Shown in pieces: positions 26,171-34,712 of a stretch of DNA of 40,093 nt (its first letter is position 1; each line of letters begins with the position of its first letter). The DNA is from Anaerolinea sp. (GTDB lineage Bacteria; Chloroflexota; Anaerolineae; Anaerolineales; Anaerolineaceae): NCBI GenBank assembly GCA_029975965.1, contig JARKOV010000138.1, positions 1 to 40,093 of the forward strand, given 5' to 3'. Below the pieces are notes generated by a model. It was given only the letters and a program-made list of their open reading frames with translations, was not told the DNA's origin and searched no databases. The position numbers and the translations under genes are program-made.

Positions 26171-27192
26171 CAGTATCCGTATTCCGGGTTGAACAGGTTG
26201 TAAAGCGGCGCGCCGGTCAGGTAACGGCGCAGGTTGGCGAGGAAGAGGGCCATCGCCCGGCGGTTGTAGTGCACGCTCATTCCGGCGACGTGCGGGGTGA
26301 TGAGCAGGTTGGGCGCTTTCCAAAGCGGTGAGGTGGGGGCCAATGGTTCCTCGGCAAACATGTCGAGGGCGGCGCCGGCGAGTCGTTTTTCCTGGAGGGC
26401 AATGAGCAGCGCTGCTTCATCAACAACGCTGCCGCGCCCCACCACCACCAGGTAGGAGGTGGGCTTCATCACCGCCAGCTCATCGGCGCCGATCAACCCG
26501 CGCGATTGGGGAGTGAGCGGCGCGGTCACCACGATGAAATCGCTCACCTTCATGACTGATTTGACCGCCTGGAAGGGGTACAGGCGGGTGAACAGGTTGC
26601 CGTGCGGATCCCCCAATCCTTCGGCAAAGTAGCCGGTGTCCTCGGGATGCATGGCGTCGTGCTTGACCGCCAGCACCTCGACGCCAAACGGCTGGAGCAG
26701 GCGCGCCAGCTCCCGGCCGATCGAGCCGTAGCCCACGATACCCACCGTGCTGCCGCGCAGCTCGAACGGCATCATGCGTTCCCAGCGGTCGCGCGGCCAC
26801 TCGGCCCTGGCCTGTATCGCCGAGAACTCGGGCAGGCGATGGCAGAGCGCAAGCATCACGGTGAGGGCATGCTCGGCGGCTTGCGGGGCGGCCGCACCGG
26901 AGAGGGTGGTCACGCGCAGGCCCTGCTTCTGCAAGAGGGGTGAATCGAGCGCAAAATCGATCCCGGCCGAGTGGAATTGCAGCCATGCCAGCCTGGGAAC
27001 GCGTTCCGGGGCAGGCAAGACGCGGTCGGTGTACAGCACCTCGACCTTTTTCCACAGCTCGTCGGGAACATCTTCGGGCCGGCGGGCGGAATGCACGTTG
27101 ATGTTCACCCGCGGAGAAAGCTCGCGCAGCGGGGCGAGGTCCTCTTCGGGCAGGGGCAAGGTGATCAAAATTTCGACGGGCGGGGTATCCAT
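26170..27192 (-). CDS. D-isomer-specific 2-hydroxyacid dehydrogenase
   Basis: A 340-residue NAD(P)-dependent dehydrogenase that interconverts a 2-hydroxy acid and a 2-oxo acid. The nucleotide-binding motif is VGYGSIGREL, and the catalytic triad positions are visible: Arg in VGRGSVVDE, Glu in FAEEPL, His in ITPHVAG. An insert of about 25 residues after the Rossmann strand (GYFAEGLGDPHGNLF) is longer than in short family members. The substrate cannot be read. The ATG has TATAAT (27205-27200) 7 nt upstream, a leaderless-type start. The HAD gene is coupled downstream. Confidence 0.9.
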   Translation of the reverse strand: MDTPPVEILITLPLPEEDLAPLRELSPRVNINVHSARRPEDVPDELWKKVEVLYTDRVLPAPERVPRLAWLQFHSAGIDFALDSPLLQKQGLRVTTLSGAAAPQAAEHALTVMLALCHRLPEFSAIQARAEWPRDRWERMMPFELRGSTVGIVGYGSIGRELARLLQPFGVEVLAVKHDAMHPEDTGYFAEGLGDPHGNLFTRLYPFQAVKSVMKVSDFIVVTAPLTPQSRGLIGADELAVMKPTSYLVVVGRGSVVDEAALLIALQEKRLAGAALDMFAEEPLAPTSPLWKAPNLLITPHVAGMSVHYNRRAMALFLANLRRYLTGAPLYNLFNPEYGY

Positions 27193-27208
27193 GGCTGAAA
27201 TTATACTG

Positions 27209-27973
27209 TCATCTCAAGTAAATCCCTTGCGGGTCGAGCTCCTCGCGCAAAATGCGCAGCTCCTCGTCGGTTGGGGGGAGGGTCTGGCGCAGCTCGGCAG
27301 CCACTCTTAAAGGCCAGCCGGTGTTCTCGCGGGCGGCTTCGGCGCTTGCGCCGGGGTGCAGGGCGGTGAGGATCAGCTCGCCGCTTGCGTCGGGCTCGAG
27401 GATGCCCAGGTTGGTGACGACCGCCTGTGGGCCACCTCCGCGCACCCCGGCTGCGTGGCGCTCGCCCTTTCCGCTGAGGAAGCCGGCCGAAGTATGGAAA
27501 TCGACCCGTTCGGGAAAGCGGCGTTTCTGGTGGGGGGTGATGATATAACAGCGGTTGGCCCAGGCGGCAATTTCCATCGAGCCGCCCGAACCGGGCAGGC
27601 GCACCTTGGGGTGATCGTAGTCGCCGATGACGGTGGCGTTGATGTTACCGAAGCGGTCGATCTGCGCCCCGCCCAGGAAGCCCACGTCCACGTTGCCGCG
27701 CTGCAGGTAGAGGGTGAAGATGTCGTACATGCTGCACACCGCGGCCGCCCCGCTGACCAGGGTGGGATCGCCAATGGAGAGCGGGAGGCGGTTCGGGCGC
27801 GCGCCGATCACGCCGGCCTCGTAGATCATGTACAGCTCGGGGGCGTGGGTGCGGCGCGCCAGGTTGCAGGCCAGGTTGGGCAGCCCCACCCCAACGAACA
27901 CCACGTCTCCGTTGCGCAGCAGCCGCGCAGCGTTGATCGTCATCAATTCGGATGCAGTCCAATTATGTATCAT
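27209..27973 (-). CDS. CoA-transferase subunit beta (GctB/IpdB-like)
   Basis: A 254-residue family I CoA-transferase beta subunit. VFVGVGLPNLACNLARR and the active-site glutamate segment YEAGVIGA (about 51-58) are typical; the Glu forms the covalent acyl/CoA thioester. QIDRFGNINATVIGDY and RLPGSGG follow. ATG 27973 (MIHNWTASELMT) is preferred. The alpha subunit gene should precede it directly in an operon, but here a 719-bp element intervenes, starting 13 nt upstream of this ATG. The element may therefore supply or block its transcription. The substrate is uncertain: glutaconate, 3-oxoacid or steroid-ring acids are all possible for the family. Confidence 0.9.
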   Translation of the reverse strand: MIHNWTASELMTINAARLLRNGDVVFVGVGLPNLACNLARRTHAPELYMIYEAGVIGARPNRLPLSIGDPTLVSGAAAVCSMYDIFTLYLQRGNVDVGFLGGAQIDRFGNINATVIGDYDHPKVRLPGSGGSMEIAAWANRCYIITPHQKRRFPERVDFHTSAGFLSGKGERHAAGVRGGGPQAVVTNLGILEPDASGELILTALHPGASAEAARENTGWPLRVAAELRQTLPPTDEELRILREELDPQGIYLR

Positions 27974-27986
27974 ATGGGATCCAACA

Positions 27987-28014
27987 GATTTAACCACGAA
28001 TGATCGCGAAAAGG
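27987..28014 (+). repeat. Left terminal inverted repeat of the 719-bp element
   Basis: The 28-nt end begins GATTTAACC and ends CGCGAAAAGG. It matches the complement of the right end at 19 of 28 positions. A CACGAA/CGCGAA repeat style continues inward (to about 28022). Confidence 0.55.
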
Positions 28015-28042
28015 CGCGAAAAGAGTATTACTTGAACGAAAT

Positions 28043-28459
28043 TCATTTGGTAAATATCCTTCGTCTCCATTCGAGGGGGGTTGAATTAAAGTTGACCAAT
28101 AGACCGATCGAAATACCGCTGGCCTTAAGATAGTTCAATAACTGAGCTTCATGCACGTTGGTTAGCTTCTCGACCGCCTTGATCTCGAGAATGATTTTGT
28201 TATAAAGCAGAAAATCGACTAAAAAGCGTTTTTCAAGGGTCTTTCCTTTATATGTGATAACCAATTCTTTCTGTTCCAGGTATGGAATTCCTCTTTTAGT
28301 AAATTCAATCGCCAGGGCTTCTTGATATACCGATTCCACGAACCCTCGGCCAAGCTGAGCCAGCACCTCCATCGCTGCCCCGATGATGGCATACACTTCT
28401 TCACGGTATAGTAATCGATCGTCTATCACAGAAAGTGAATTTATTTTCTTCATTTCCAT
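28043..28459 (-). CDS. GxxExxY protein (PD-(D/E)xK-like nuclease fold)
   Basis: A 138-residue protein of the GxxExxY family (TIGR04256/PF13366-type). The name motif is intact as GFVESVY (39-45). Nuclease-type residues are present: D82 in FLVDFLL and E92-x-K94 in ILEIKAVEKL; QLLNYLKASG and GLLVNF are the family's C-terminal marks. Members occur in many copies in some genomes and in 23S rRNA intervening sequences; the biochemical role is unknown. The low G+C content and repeats around it indicate horizontal origin. It could be the enzyme that moves or maintains the surrounding element, which is my inference. Confidence 0.88.
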   Translation of the reverse strand: MEMKKINSLSVIDDRLLYREEVYAIIGAAMEVLAQLGRGFVESVYQEALAIEFTKRGIPYLEQKELVITYKGKTLEKRFLVDFLLYNKIILEIKAVEKLTNVHEAQLLNYLKASGISIGLLVNFNSTPLEWRRRIFTK

Positions 28460-28473
28460 CTATTTCGTGTACT

Positions 28474-28700
28474 TTCGTGTCTTTTCGTGGTCTTCCATTG
28501 TTATTCCCTTCGCGCAAATTCGCGCAATTCGCGGATTCTATCTCTTTGCTTCCATCATCGTTCGTGTCTTTTCGTGGTCTTTGATTGTTTTCCTCTTCGC
28601 ATAATTCGCGCAATTCGTGGATTCTATCTCTTCGCTTCCATCATCGTTCGTGTCTTTTCGTGGTCTTTGATTGTTTTCCTCTTCGCGTAATTCGCGGATT
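28474..28700. repeat. 86-bp direct tandem repeat, about 2.6 copies
   Basis: Copies start at 28474 (87 nt), 28561 (86 nt) and 28647 (partial, to about 28700). Each starts TTCGTGTCTTTTCGTGG and contains AATTCGCG blocks. The last copy runs into the right terminal repeat. Complement of these blocks, CACGAAAAGACACGAA, matches the style of the left end. Confidence 0.85.
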
Positions 28701-28705
28701 AAATC
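28678..28705 (-). repeat. Right terminal inverted repeat of the 719-bp element
   Basis: Read on the minus strand it begins GATTTAATC and ends CGCGAAGAGG. It abuts the alpha-subunit stop codon (28707-28709) by one base. Confidence 0.55.
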
Positions 28706-28706
28706 C

Positions 28707-29609
28707 TCAATATTCCCCGTAATCCACCGGTAAGCTGGGGCGGGACTTGACCGAAAGGCGGGCGTGCGTCTCGGGTCCGAGCCGCTGCCAATACTCCGCC
28801 CGGTCCGCCACGCCGTAGACCCATTCATCCAGGTAAGCCCGGACGGCCTCATCGCTGTCACTGACCTCATCCCAGGTCAGGTAAAACGGGTTGTCGCGGT
28901 CGTAGTAGCCCTGGGTATATGAGGGGTGAGCGCAATACGGGACATGGCAGACGGCGTCCACGATGAAGTCGGGGATGATGGTGCGGTTGGGGTCGGAGCG
29001 GATGACCTCCTCGGGGACGATCTCCTCGGCGGTCAGGATGACGCGCCGGGCGGCGAAGGCGGCTTCTTTCTGCTCCCCCAGGATGCCCCAGATGTGCGCG
29101 TTGCCGTTCGCGTCGGCGCGCTGCACGTGCACCACGGCCACGTCGGGGTGCAACGGCGGCAGCACGACCACCTCGCGCCCAGAATAAGGGTCGGTGACGC
29201 GGCGGTAGTTCGGATTCGCCAACTCCAGGTCGAGTGCGGCGGTCTGGTTCATCGGTAAGAAGGGCAGACCCGACGCGCCCGCTTGCAGGCGCGTGATCAT
29301 GCCAAAGTGCGAGTATTCCTCCCACTCCAGCCGGCCGCTTTCGACCAGGCGGCGCAGGATCTTTAAAGAACCGACCCCCGGATTGCCCATGTAGGAAAAA
29401 ATGATCTTGCGCGCGCAACCGGCCGCCGCCATTTGATCGTAGATCAAATCGGGGGTGGCTCGCGCCAGCACCAGGTCGCGGCGGCCCTGGCGGATGATCT
29501 CGTGACCCGCCGCAAACGGGATGAGATGGGTAAACCCGGCCAGGTAAAGCATGTCGCCATCGTGAATGTGACGGCTGACGGCTTCAGTAAGGGTGCAAAG
29601 TTTCGCCAT
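28707..29609 (-). CDS. CoA-transferase subunit alpha (GctA/IpdA-like)
   Basis: A 300-residue family I CoA-transferase alpha subunit. It begins with the helix LTEAVSRHIHDGDMLYLAGF and contains the family segments SYMGNPGVGSL, EEYSHFGMITRLQAGASGLPF and HVQRADANGNAHIWG. Its length and residues match GctA-like subunits, and the pair with 27209-27973 should form the active enzyme that moves CoA between carboxylic acids. ATG 29609 has AAAGG about 8 nt upstream. The gene is intact even though a mobile-element-like insertion starts one base after its stop. Confidence 0.9.
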   Translation of the reverse strand: MAKLCTLTEAVSRHIHDGDMLYLAGFTHLIPFAAGHEIIRQGRRDLVLARATPDLIYDQMAAAGCARKIIFSYMGNPGVGSLKILRRLVESGRLEWEEYSHFGMITRLQAGASGLPFLPMNQTAALDLELANPNYRRVTDPYSGREVVVLPPLHPDVAVVHVQRADANGNAHIWGILGEQKEAAFAARRVILTAEEIVPEEVIRSDPNRTIIPDFIVDAVCHVPYCAHPSYTQGYYDRDNPFYLTWDEVSDSDEAVRAYLDEWVYGVADRAEYWQRLGPETHARLSVKSRPSLPVDYGEY

Positions 29610-29630
29610 TCGGTTAGCCTTTGAAAGCGG

Positions 29631-29648
29631 GCGGGTGTTTTTACCCGC
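29631..29648. terminator. Small hairpin GCGGGT/ACCCGC, possible terminator
   Basis: Six perfect base pairs (29631-29636 with 29643-29648) with a T6 loop on the plus strand. It covers the stop of the small membrane protein gene. A terminator role is weakly supported because the stem is short. Confidence 0.3.
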
Positions 29649-29889
29649 GGTCGTCTTCTTTTTTATTCTTCTTCATCATTTTCTTAATCATGCGGAAACG
29701 CGCCGGCGGCTCGGACGGGGGCGCGGCAGGCGCACGCCACCAAAGCACCGCGCCAAGGAAGATGAAGAAAGCGCCAAAGAAAAAGTAGCTGAACGCCGGC
29801 GTCCCGGCGACGTCTGAAAAAATGAACAACAACACCAGGATGATGCCCAACCAGAACAGGTACGTGCCGATACGATTCTTGTACGACAT
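29641..29889 (-). CDS. Small membrane protein, unknown function
   Basis: An 82-residue protein. Two hydrophobic segments (about 9-25 and 33-50) are joined by a short loop. A Pro/Ala-rich stretch follows, then a strongly basic end, MIKKMMKKNKKEDD. No known family is recognised. It is a plausible real gene because it has a short basic start (MSYKNRIG), a coherent topology, and a GGAT/GGAG-like purine stretch upstream, and lies between two real genes on the same strand. Location in the inner membrane is the only safe statement. Confidence 0.55.
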   Translation of the reverse strand: MSYKNRIGTYLFWLGIILVLLFIFSDVAGTPAFSYFFFGAFFIFLGAVLWWRAPAAPPSEPPARFRMIKKMMKKNKKEDDRG

Positions 29890-29900
29890 GGAGGATAGGG

Positions 29901-29929
29901 CAGGCGTGGGAACCCATTTCCCACGCCTG
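29901..29929. terminator. 12-bp perfect hairpin downstream of P5CDH
   Basis: Positions 29901-29912 pair with 29918-29929 around a 5-nt loop. It lies 8 nt beyond the P5CDH stop on the minus strand. There is no T-run after it, so termination would be weak; it may also stabilise the 3' end. Confidence 0.45.
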
Positions 29930-29937
29930 CGTCTTGG

Positions 29938-31524
29938 TTAAACCCGTCTGACCAGGGTGTGGATTTGCTCGCGCAGGTACAAAGGCAGGTAATAATGCCC
30001 GCCGGCGTTCTTGCCCGAAGCGCCGGAGCCTTTCCATCCGCCAAAGGGTTGGAATCCCGGCCAGGCGCCGGTGGTGGCACCCTGCGGGCGGTTGGCGTAG
30101 GTCACGCCGGCCTCGATGTGGTCGAAAAACCACTCGACCTCGTCTTCTGCGCCGTAGAAGCCGGCGGTCAGGCCGTAAGAGACGTCGTTGGCGAGGCGCA
30201 TGGCTTCTTCCAGGTTCTTGACTCTGGCGAGGGTGGTGATGGGGACGAACATTTCGTGCTTCCACAGGCGGTGATCGAGGGGCAGGTCGGCTGCCAGGGT
30301 CGGCGCGACGAAGTAGCCGTGGGCCAGCTCGCCCTCGCTGAGCACCTTTCCGCCGGTGAGGATCGTGCTGGACTGGTGAAGCTCCTCGGCGAAGTTCTGG
30401 AAGTCGCGGTAAGAGCTGCGATTGACCACCGGCCCAAGGTAGACGCTGCGCTCGGTTGGGTCGCCGATCTTCATCTTGTTGGTCAGCTCGACCAATTTCT
30501 CAACCAGGGCGTCGTAGACCGGCTCTTCGATGTAAACGCGCGAGCAGGCCGAGCATTTTTGTCCCTGCAGCCCAAACGCCGAGCGGGTGATGCCGATCGC
30601 GGCGTCTTCGAGGTTGGCGTGACGGGAGACGATGGCGGGGTTCTTGCCGCCCAGCTCGAGGATGGTGGGGCGCACCCAGCCGGAGCTGGCGAAATCGCGG
30701 TAGATTTTCATGCCCACGTCGAACGAGCCGGTGAAAGTCACCCCGGCCACATCGGGATGCTCGACCAACGCCTGGCCGATGGTGCTGCCGCCGCCGCTGA
30801 CGAAGTTGAACACGCCATCCGGCAGGCCGGCATCCCGCAGGCATTCGGCGATCAGGCGCGCCGTCCACGGAGTGTCGGTGGCGGGTTTCATCACCAGCGT
30901 GTTGCCGGTCACCAGGGCGGCTGAGGCGGGACCGCCGGTCAGCGCGGCAGGGAAGTTAAAGGGGCTGATCACAAGCCAGACTCCGTGCGGGCGCAGCACC
31001 GAAACATTGGTGGCCACGAACCCGGACAGCGGGTCGCGGCCCATTTCGACGATGAAGCCGTTGTTCTCCTCCATCGACTGGCAGGCGTAACGGAAGAGGT
31101 CGGCCGTCTCAGCCACATCGCCAAGAGCCTCGGTGCGGTTTTTGCCCACTTCCAGCGACACGACCGCCCCCATCTCGTAGATGCGCTGGTCGATGATGTC
31201 GGCAGCCTTGCGGATGAGCCGGACGCGCTCCTGCCAGGGCGTGCGGCTCCACTGGGGATAAGCTCGTTTCGCCGCGGCAATCGCCTCGGCGGCGTCTTGC
31301 GCGGTGCCCTTCTGGAACACCGCCAGCACCTGCTCGGTGTTGGCCGGGTTGCGGTCCTCGAACTTTTCGGCCGAGAACCGTTCCTGGCCGTTAATGATCA
31401 TGCCAAACTCTTTGCCCAGGTTGGCTTTGATCTGCGCCAGCGCCTCTTCGAAGCGCGTGTGAAACTCCTCTGGCGGGTTGAACATCGTTGCGTACGTCAG
31501 CTTGAAGCCTGTTTCGGCTGCCAT
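29938..31524 (-). CDS. 1-pyrroline-5-carboxylate (L-glutamate gamma-semialdehyde) dehydrogenase
   Basis: A 528-residue aldehyde dehydrogenase of the P5CDH/RocA branch, oxidising glutamate semialdehyde to glutamate in proline and arginine catabolism. The catalytic Glu is E290 (ILELGGKNP) and the nucleophile C324 (GQKCSACSRV). VWLVISPFNFP (182-192) and FTGSFDVG (NAD site) are typical. An N-terminal extension of about 45 residues is usual in this branch. The start at 31524 has AAGGAGG about 10 nt upstream. A proline dehydrogenase gene is not in the window. A weak TATACT (31640-31635) may be its promoter. Confidence 0.93.
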   Translation of the reverse strand: MAAETGFKLTYATMFNPPEEFHTRFEEALAQIKANLGKEFGMIINGQERFSAEKFEDRNPANTEQVLAVFQKGTAQDAAEAIAAAKRAYPQWSRTPWQERVRLIRKAADIIDQRIYEMGAVVSLEVGKNRTEALGDVAETADLFRYACQSMEENNGFIVEMGRDPLSGFVATNVSVLRPHGVWLVISPFNFPAALTGGPASAALVTGNTLVMKPATDTPWTARLIAECLRDAGLPDGVFNFVSGGGSTIGQALVEHPDVAGVTFTGSFDVGMKIYRDFASSGWVRPTILELGGKNPAIVSRHANLEDAAIGITRSAFGLQGQKCSACSRVYIEEPVYDALVEKLVELTNKMKIGDPTERSVYLGPVVNRSSYRDFQNFAEELHQSSTILTGGKVLSEGELAHGYFVAPTLAADLPLDHRLWKHEMFVPITTLARVKNLEEAMRLANDVSYGLTAGFYGAEDEVEWFFDHIEAGVTYANRPQGATTGAWPGFQPFGGWKGSGASGKNAGGHYYLPLYLREQIHTLVRRV

Positions 31525-31803
31525 AGAGCACGAACCTCCTTCGGTAGGTCTAAAACGGGGGAAAGGTGGGATACAACACTCGCGTCGTCATGGAAAGACC
31601 CTTTGCGACGGCCGGTTTGCTTGGGCCTGACCTAAGTATAGCGTAGATGCAGGGCTTTGGGAATTCTCCAGGAGCCCGTCAGCACGGCCTTTGTCCGTGG
31701 GGATGCGCGGCCTTTTAACAAAAGGATGAGAAAAGCCGGGCCGGTCGGGCTCTGCGTGGTCTTTGCCGGTCGCTCCGTACCGGTTTTCAGGTAGAATCCA
31801 ACC
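31525..31803. other. Divergent intergenic region P5CDH / phosphodiesterase
   Basis: The region contains the strong P5CDH Shine-Dalgarno (near 31535-31541), a -10-like TATACT on the minus strand (31640-31635), and TAGAAT (31792-31797) 6 nt before the phosphodiesterase ATG. Nothing else is recognised. Confidence 0.5.
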
Positions 31804-33090
31804 ATGCATAATCTGGTCGACCGCACCCTTGCCCGCCTGGACGCCAACCACCTGGATGGCTTTCCGGCGTTTGTGTACCCGCCGGATTACAACGGCTATT
31901 CCATCGCCAATATTCCCGCCAGCCTGTGCACGTGGCTGGGGGCAACCGGGCTGGCGACGGCGCTGCCGCCGCTCGCGCCGGAGCTGCTCGGTCACTGGGG
32001 GCGCACCTTTCGCGACGTGATCTTGTTGGTGGTGGATGGGGTTGGGCTTAACGTGATGCTCGGGGTGGTAGAGGAGGCCGGCTCGAACGCCGACCTGCGC
32101 GCCTGGCGCGAGCTGCCGCAAGATAGCCTGCTGGCAGCACTCACCAGCGTGACCCCAAGCACGACCGCCTCCGCGCTGTGCACACTATGGACCGGCGCGC
32201 CGCCCGCCGCGCACGGGGTGATCGGTTACGAGGTGTTCCTCAAGGAATACAGCCTGATCGCGAACATGCTCACCCACAACCCGGCCAGTTTTGCGGCCGG
32301 CAGCGACCAGCTTCGCGGGGCGGGTTTCAACGCGCAGGCTTTCCTGCCTTTGCCGGTGCTCGGTCCGCACCTGTCCGGGCAGGGCATCCAGACCTATGCG
32401 TTTATCCACCGCTCGATCGCGCAGTCGGGGCTCTCGTCGATGCTTTACCAGGCGGCGATCACCCAGCCGGTGCACAGCCCGGCCGATTTGTTCGCCAACC
32501 TGAACGACCTGCTGGAGTCGCCGTCTGACCAGCCCCGCTATATCAACGCCTACTGGGGCAGCCTGGATGACATGGCCCACCGCTACGGGCCGGGCGATGA
32601 GCGCGTGCGGCGCGAGATGGCGGCTTTCAGCCTGCATTTTGGCTATTTCCTGGCTGACCGGCGCAGGCGCGGCGACACGCTGCTGGTGCTGACCGCCGAC
32701 CACGGGCATATCTTGACCCCAAAAGAAGCGGATTACGAGCTGCGCAACCACCCGCGCCTGCTGGATACCATGGTCATGCTGCCCTCCGGCGAGGCGCGCC
32801 TGCCCTATGTGTTCCTGCGTCCCGGGCGAGAGGCCGCTTTTCTCGACTATGTTGCCAAAACCTGGGGTAGGCGCTTTACACCGATGCCTGCTGAGCAGTT
32901 TCTTGCCTCAGGGGTGATGGGCGACGGCGCGCGCCACCCTGACCTGCCGAACCGCATCGGTGACTGCGTGGTGATCGTCGAGGAAGGCGCCTACTGGTAC
33001 TTCCCGCCCAAAGAAAATCCGCTCCTGGGCCGCCACGGCGGTCTGAGCCGCACCGAGATGCTCGTACCGCTGCTGGGGATGGTCCTATGA
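31804..33090 (+). CDS. Alkaline phosphatase/phosphodiesterase superfamily protein
   Basis: A 428-residue metal-dependent hydrolase of the type I phosphodiesterase/nucleotide pyrophosphatase superfamily. The first metal site is LLVVDGVG (D78). The catalytic Thr is in SVTPSTTASAL (T120/T121). Further metal ligands are visible in GSLDDMAHRYG (D256, H260), LTADHGH (D299, H300) and LGRHGGLS near the C-terminus. No signal peptide is present, so it is probably cytoplasmic. The substrate is unknown. The ATG at 31804 is 6 nt after TAGAAT and has no Shine-Dalgarno, a leaderless-type start. Confidence 0.87.
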   Translation: MHNLVDRTLARLDANHLDGFPAFVYPPDYNGYSIANIPASLCTWLGATGLATALPPLAPELLGHWGRTFRDVILLVVDGVGLNVMLGVVEEAGSNADLRAWRELPQDSLLAALTSVTPSTTASALCTLWTGAPPAAHGVIGYEVFLKEYSLIANMLTHNPASFAAGSDQLRGAGFNAQAFLPLPVLGPHLSGQGIQTYAFIHRSIAQSGLSSMLYQAAITQPVHSPADLFANLNDLLESPSDQPRYINAYWGSLDDMAHRYGPGDERVRREMAAFSLHFGYFLADRRRRGDTLLVLTADHGHILTPKEADYELRNHPRLLDTMVMLPSGEARLPYVFLRPGREAAFLDYVAKTWGRRFTPMPAEQFLASGVMGDGARHPDLPNRIGDCVVIVEEGAYWYFPPKENPLLGRHGGLSRTEMLVPLLGMVL

Positions 33091-33108
33091 GGAATGAGTG
33101 ACCTCACA

Positions 33109-33138
33109 AGCCGTGCGCGTCGTGCGATGCGCACGGCT
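33109..33138. terminator. 10-bp GC hairpin after the phosphodiesterase gene
   Basis: AGCCGTGCGC (33109-33118) pairs with GCGCACGGCT (33129-33138). No T-run follows. It probably terminates the gene ending at 33090; the minus-strand fragment at 33150 also points into it. Confidence 0.5.
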
Positions 33139-33149
33139 GTCAAATTCAT

Positions 33150-33263
33150 TCAGGCTTTTGGCTCGATGGGGATGTAAATATCCACTTCCGATTCGGGCGT
33201 GTCGCCCTGGTATTGCTCGCCTGAGAAGGTGGCCTGCGGCGCGTTCTCCGCCCGCCGCCCTGT
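33150..33263 (-). pseudogene. C-terminal fragment of a lost gene
   Basis: The open frame covers 37 residues and ends at the stop at 33150-33152. The last part (ATFSGEQYQGD, then VDIYIPIEPKA) reads like a genuine protein end, with an alternating strand and balanced composition. There is no start codon, and a stop at 33264-33266 closes the frame upstream, next to the end of the lipoprotein gene (33280). The closing strand recalls the end of effector-binding (GyrI-like) domains, but the match is too short to claim. I read it as the remnant of a truncated gene. Confidence 0.4.
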
Positions 33264-33279
33264 TCACAGCCGTCCGGTG

Positions 33280-34092
33280 TCAATCGAGAAGGCGCCCGAG
33301 CGGGCCGGAGAGGTCGATCAGGGGTTGAATTTTGGAGTAGGGCACGAGCACTTCCTGGGGACCGGCGGCGTACGGCGCGACCTGGTACTCGTCAAAGGTG
33401 ATCAGCAAGCCGTCTCCGCGGAGATTCCAGTTGCGATAGTTGGCCGGGTCCGCAGCAGCGCCGTCCGGCCAGAAGGCCGCATCCCGCGCGGCGATCTCTG
33501 CCTGGCAGAAGGGGGCCAGCGCCGAAAGAAAATCCGTCCCCGGCAGGAAGAGATCGTCCAGCGCGAGCAGGGCGCCAGCCTGGCGGTCGAAGGTGAAGGT
33601 GGTCGCGTATGTGCCTGGATGGGCTGCGCCCTTCATATAATAGGAAACCCACAGGCGCAGGCTCAATAAGCCGCGTTGGTTATAGAGAACGTCGTAACGC
33701 GATTCCAGAAAGCTCTGCGAAGCAGGCGCGTCGAACGGCGCCGCCAAGGCTGCGTCGGTGCGGAACTGATTCACCGCGGACTGCTCGAACTGCTCCAGCG
33801 CCTGGTTGTAAGGCATGTTCTCCGGTTGGTTTTCCAGGTACGGGAAAACAGCCTCGATGCGGTACTGGTCGTCTGCGCTCTCTTCGCGGACTTCACGCTC
33901 GACCAGCGTCAAAGGCAGGGTGGAATTGTTGGGGGTCGACGTGGGAGGCGGGGATGGCGTCTCGGTTGGCGTGGCTGTCGCTGTGGGGGTCGGGCTGGCA
34001 CGAAGTCGCGCGACCAGGCGCGCCGGGGCGGAACAGGCCAGGGCGGGTAGGAGAAGCAGCAACGTCAGCAGGATGCGCGGGTGGATTTTCAT
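33280..34092 (-). CDS. Lipoprotein with DUF3298/RsiV-like domain
   Basis: A 270-residue exported lipoprotein. The signal peptide ends at ALAC with C20 as the modified Cys. Residues 32-58 are Pro/Thr-rich. The rest is a DUF4163/DUF3298 type fold: YRIEAVFPYLEN, then WVSYYMKGAAHPGTYATTFTFDRQAGALLALDDLF (given by its ends) and a C-terminal FDEYQVAPYAAGPQEVLVPY, the family's hallmark. In RsiV this fold binds lysozyme as an anti-sigma sensor; here no membrane-spanning anti-sigma part exists. ATG 34092 overlaps the stop of the methyltransferase gene (ATGA). Confidence 0.85.
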   Translation of the reverse strand: MKIHPRILLTLLLLLPALACSAPARLVARLRASPTPTATATPTETPSPPPTSTPNNSTLPLTLVEREVREESADDQYRIEAVFPYLENQPENMPYNQALEQFEQSAVNQFRTDAALAAPFDAPASQSFLESRYDVLYNQRGLLSLRLWVSYYMKGAAHPGTYATTFTFDRQAGALLALDDLFLPGTDFLSALAPFCQAEIAARDAAFWPDGAAADPANYRNWNLRGDGLLITFDEYQVAPYAAGPQEVLVPYSKIQPLIDLSGPLGRLLD

Positions 34093-34712
34093 TTCTGCTT
34101 AACCCAGCGGATTTTGGGAATGACCATGGGCGTCTTGCGGCGGTATTCGGCATACGCCTCGCCAAATTCGTCCGCCAGCTTGCGCTCTTCGAGCAGCGTG
34201 CCGACCAGGGTGTACAAGGTCAACCCGATCATCAAGCCGAGCAGGTTCCAGGTGACCACCGGCAGCAGCCAGATGAGCAGGAAGCTAAACGTGTAAATGG
34301 GGTGGCGAACGTAGCGGTAAAAACCGCTGGTGACAAGCTGCGCGGGCTGCGAGCGGCCAAGCAAGGGTTGCGGGTGCCTGAGCTGCCGTAAGCCCAAGAA
34401 GGAGGCCATGCCGGTCAGGCCGACGGAGGCCAGCAAGCCGACCAGCGCCAATCCCTGCACCGCGAGGGTGAGCAGCACCCACGGGAAAGGGATGGTGTAG
34501 ATGAGCCGGTCGGGGAGGATCAACGGCAGGATCAAGAGGGGCAGGGTGGTCAGGGTCGCCAGAGCGATAAAAGCCAGGCGGTAATAGCGCTGCGCTGCGT
34601 CGCCAAATTGGCGCTCCGCCCAGCGTTTCAGCGTGTGCGAGGCGAGGAAGGAGTGCAATGCTCCGTAGAGCGCCACAGCCAGGAGAATCCACCCAAAACT
34701 GCTGTCGGACAT
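34089..34712 (-). CDS. Isoprenylcysteine methyltransferase-like (ICMT/NnrU/PEMT) membrane protein
   Basis: A 207-residue integral membrane protein with five hydrophobic segments. The C-terminal SAM-binding signature of the isoprenylcysteine carboxyl methyltransferase/PEMT group is clear: SGFYRYVRHPIYTFSF (about 131-146) and LLEERKLADEFGEAYAEYRR (about 173-192), ending in TPMVIP. The substrate is unknown; bacterial members methylate lipids or small molecules. ATG 34712 has a perfect TATAAT (34724-34719) 6 nt upstream, a leaderless-type start. It is coupled to the lipoprotein gene. Confidence 0.85.
   Translation of the reverse strand: MSDSSFGWILLAVALYGALHSFLASHTLKRWAERQFGDAAQRYYRLAFIALATLTTLPLLILPLILPDRLIYTIPFPWVLLTLAVQGLALVGLLASVGLTGMASFLGLRQLRHPQPLLGRSQPAQLVTSGFYRYVRHPIYTFSFLLIWLLPVVTWNLLGLMIGLTLYTLVGTLLEERKLADEFGEAYAEYRRKTPMVIPKIRWVKQK

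Larger units (their letters stand above)
27987..28705. mobile_element. Putative 719-bp element with imperfect TIRs and GxxExxY gene
   Basis: The ends, 27987-28014 and the complement of 28678-28705, agree at 19 of 28 positions: both begin GATTTAA and both contain CGCGAA and end AGG. The interior holds an AT-rich GxxExxY gene and 2.6 tandem copies of an 86-bp unit. Two 60-nt lines inside count 22/60 and 18/60 G+C, against well over 60% in the neighbours. The element lies between the stop of the alpha gene and the start of the beta gene of one CoA-transferase and damages neither. No clear target duplication is seen. It has no transposase, so it would be non-autonomous or of unknown mechanism. 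Confidence 0.6.
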